Shown piece by piece: positions 62,701 through 64,000 of a stretch of 64,000 nt of DNA. How positions within the stretch are numbered: the stretch's first letter is position 1; each line of letters starts with the position of its first letter. The notes under the pieces were generated by a model. That model was not told the origin of the DNA, did not search any database, and saw only the letters and a list, made by a program, of their open reading frames with translations. Both the position numbers and the translations under genes were made by a program. This DNA comes from Glossina fuscipes (Eukaryota > Arthropoda > Insecta > Diptera > Glossinidae), in the NCBI RefSeq assembly GCF_014805625.2, contig NW_023998417.1:8120680-8184679 (forward strand), written 5' to 3'.

Positions 62701-64000
62701 TATATACTACCAATTTTTAGTTCAATATCTATTAGAACTAAAGTTCATTCCTTGCGTTACTCTAGTAGTGTGCGAAACTTTATCATCGTGAAACTTGATC
62801 TTTGGTAGTCGATCAGAAGTGCACACTCCACATTAAAATTATCGATATCGATTTAGGATTTTAGTAACACTAGTTTTATAATAACAAATGACAGACATAC
62901 AGATTGGCGCACAACTTGGATTCTTGGCAATGTCTTTACTAATGATTGTAACTAGTCAGTCACTTCTTGTTGGTAGACATAAACATAAACCCGGGGCACG
63001 AGTTAATTCCTACTAAGGCCAACTTACAGTCCTTTCATTATTGGAAGGACTACACAAAACGTAGCCCATCTAATCATTGATTTCTACATATATGCATAGA
63101 GAAGAAATCTTAATATAAAACATCCTCTTAAGTAAGTAATTTGGCTCCTATTTGTTGTGGCTACTTTGGCATATAGAAACGGTTAGTTTTAGAGCCCGTA
63201 TACCATACATTTCAGTAAACAATAAAAAAAAAAAGTAATATTATTAAAAACGAAAAACAAAAAAATAATTTAAAAAGATATAATGACACAATAGCAGTTA
63301 CATACAAACCTTACATGTAATTATAAACGTAAAAATGTTGTTCTGCGTATCTTTGTTTAAACCAAACCAAGCACCAAGCAACAATAACAGCAACAGTAAT
63401 AGCAGCGGGCAACAGCAGGAGCAACAACAGTAACAACAAAAATATGTGATTGTTTTTACTGATTATGATATGTTGATGTTGATAATAATGATGTTAACCA
63501 ATTTTTCTGCCGCTAATAGTGTTGTTGTGGGTGATTATGATGACAACGAGAACGACACAGAGAGTCGATGATGATGATGATGATGCTAATGCTATTAATA
63601 GTGTAACTGTCGTGTTGTCGTCGTTTTTATAACGTGACACTATAAGTTGTTGAACCAGGAACAAAAAAAAAAAAAAAAAAAATTAAACAGAAACGCGGAA
63701 AATCATAATATATTAACTCTTACTACGACTACACTCACAATAAACACTAAACAAACGGTAAGAGAGAAAGAATGACGCAAAAAATGAAAAAATTTGCGAT
63801 ACACTTTGGAGATATTTTCTTGACAAAAAAAAAAAAAAAAATAAATAAAAAAGTAAAAAAATAAAATAAACAAAGTAACACCATATATAACAAATACACA
63901 TACACAAACACCAACAAATGCATTTATATGTATATACGTATATACGAACAGATATTCATTAGAAACAGCAACAGCGAACGATGTAAAAATGTTTTTATTA
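59369..64000. other. Non-coding stretch rich in simple repeats up to the right edge
   Basis: Contains TA repeats at 59750-59790 and 62681-62706, T-rich tracts at about 59935-59968, 60510-60560 and 61034-61053, and a TTGG/TTCG run at 60745-60782. CAA/CAG-type runs occur at about 63375-63440, GAT runs at 63567-63590, and A tracts at 63663-63681 and 63826-63841. No gene recognised; the CAA/CAG-rich right end resembles long UTR or regulatory sequence of fly developmental genes, which is only an impression. Confidence 0.45.
60745..60782. repeat. (GTTG/GTTC)n tetranucleotide repeat
   Basis: Alternating TTGG and TTCG units, about nine in total. Confidence 0.9.

Overview
The window is nuclear DNA of a higher fly (Diptera, Brachycera, Schizophora). 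The evidence is: AT-rich sequence, introns of about 50-160 bp in most genes (GT..AG), fly-like protein sequences, abundant TATG/TACA-type microsatellites, and decayed jockey/LOA-like, mariner and Tc1-like transposons. I cannot fix the genus from sequence alone; a calyptrate (Glossina/Musca/Stomoxys type) is a reasonable guess. A run of exactly 10 N inside a CT repeat is an assembly gap.

The left part (1-26 kb) is a compact cluster of seven genes on strictly alternating strands: a C2H2 zinc-finger gene running off the left edge (-), a flavin/biliverdin-reductase-B-like NAD(P)-binding protein (+), the actin N-acetyltransferase homologue NAA80 (-), Mediator subunit MED6 (+), a 681-residue zinc-finger protein with cell-cycle motifs (-), dipeptidyl peptidase III (+) and DNA polymerase alpha subunit B, POLA2 (-). 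Several are tail-to-tail with very short 3' spacers (MED6/zinc finger about 200 bp between stops; DPP3/POLA2 about 135 bp). Most single-frame open frames here are only exons. I joined them by splice site and phase, which changes the ends of almost every gene.

These are mostly housekeeping functions (transcription, replication initiation, peptide turnover, actin acetylation, redox) with no operon-like relation. Between NAA80 and MED6 lies a broken copy of part of the neighbouring zinc-finger exon, sandwiched between two ~230-bp direct repeats. I regard this as the most unusual structure in the window.

The right part (19.4-64 kb) is almost free of recognisable coding sequence. One small exon at 26.2 kb belongs to POLA2, so 19.4-26.2 kb is an intron of about 6.8 kb. 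The rest contains microsatellites, homopolymer tracts, a 112-bp x3 tandem repeat, a 121-bp duplication, a small interspersed repeat family, non-LTR retrotransposon tails, a mariner deletion derivative and a 952-bp Tc1-like element with long inverted ends. It is either long introns (POLA2 5' exons not found) or an intergenic desert. No clear new molecular system was found; a few unexplained open frames are listed with low confidence.
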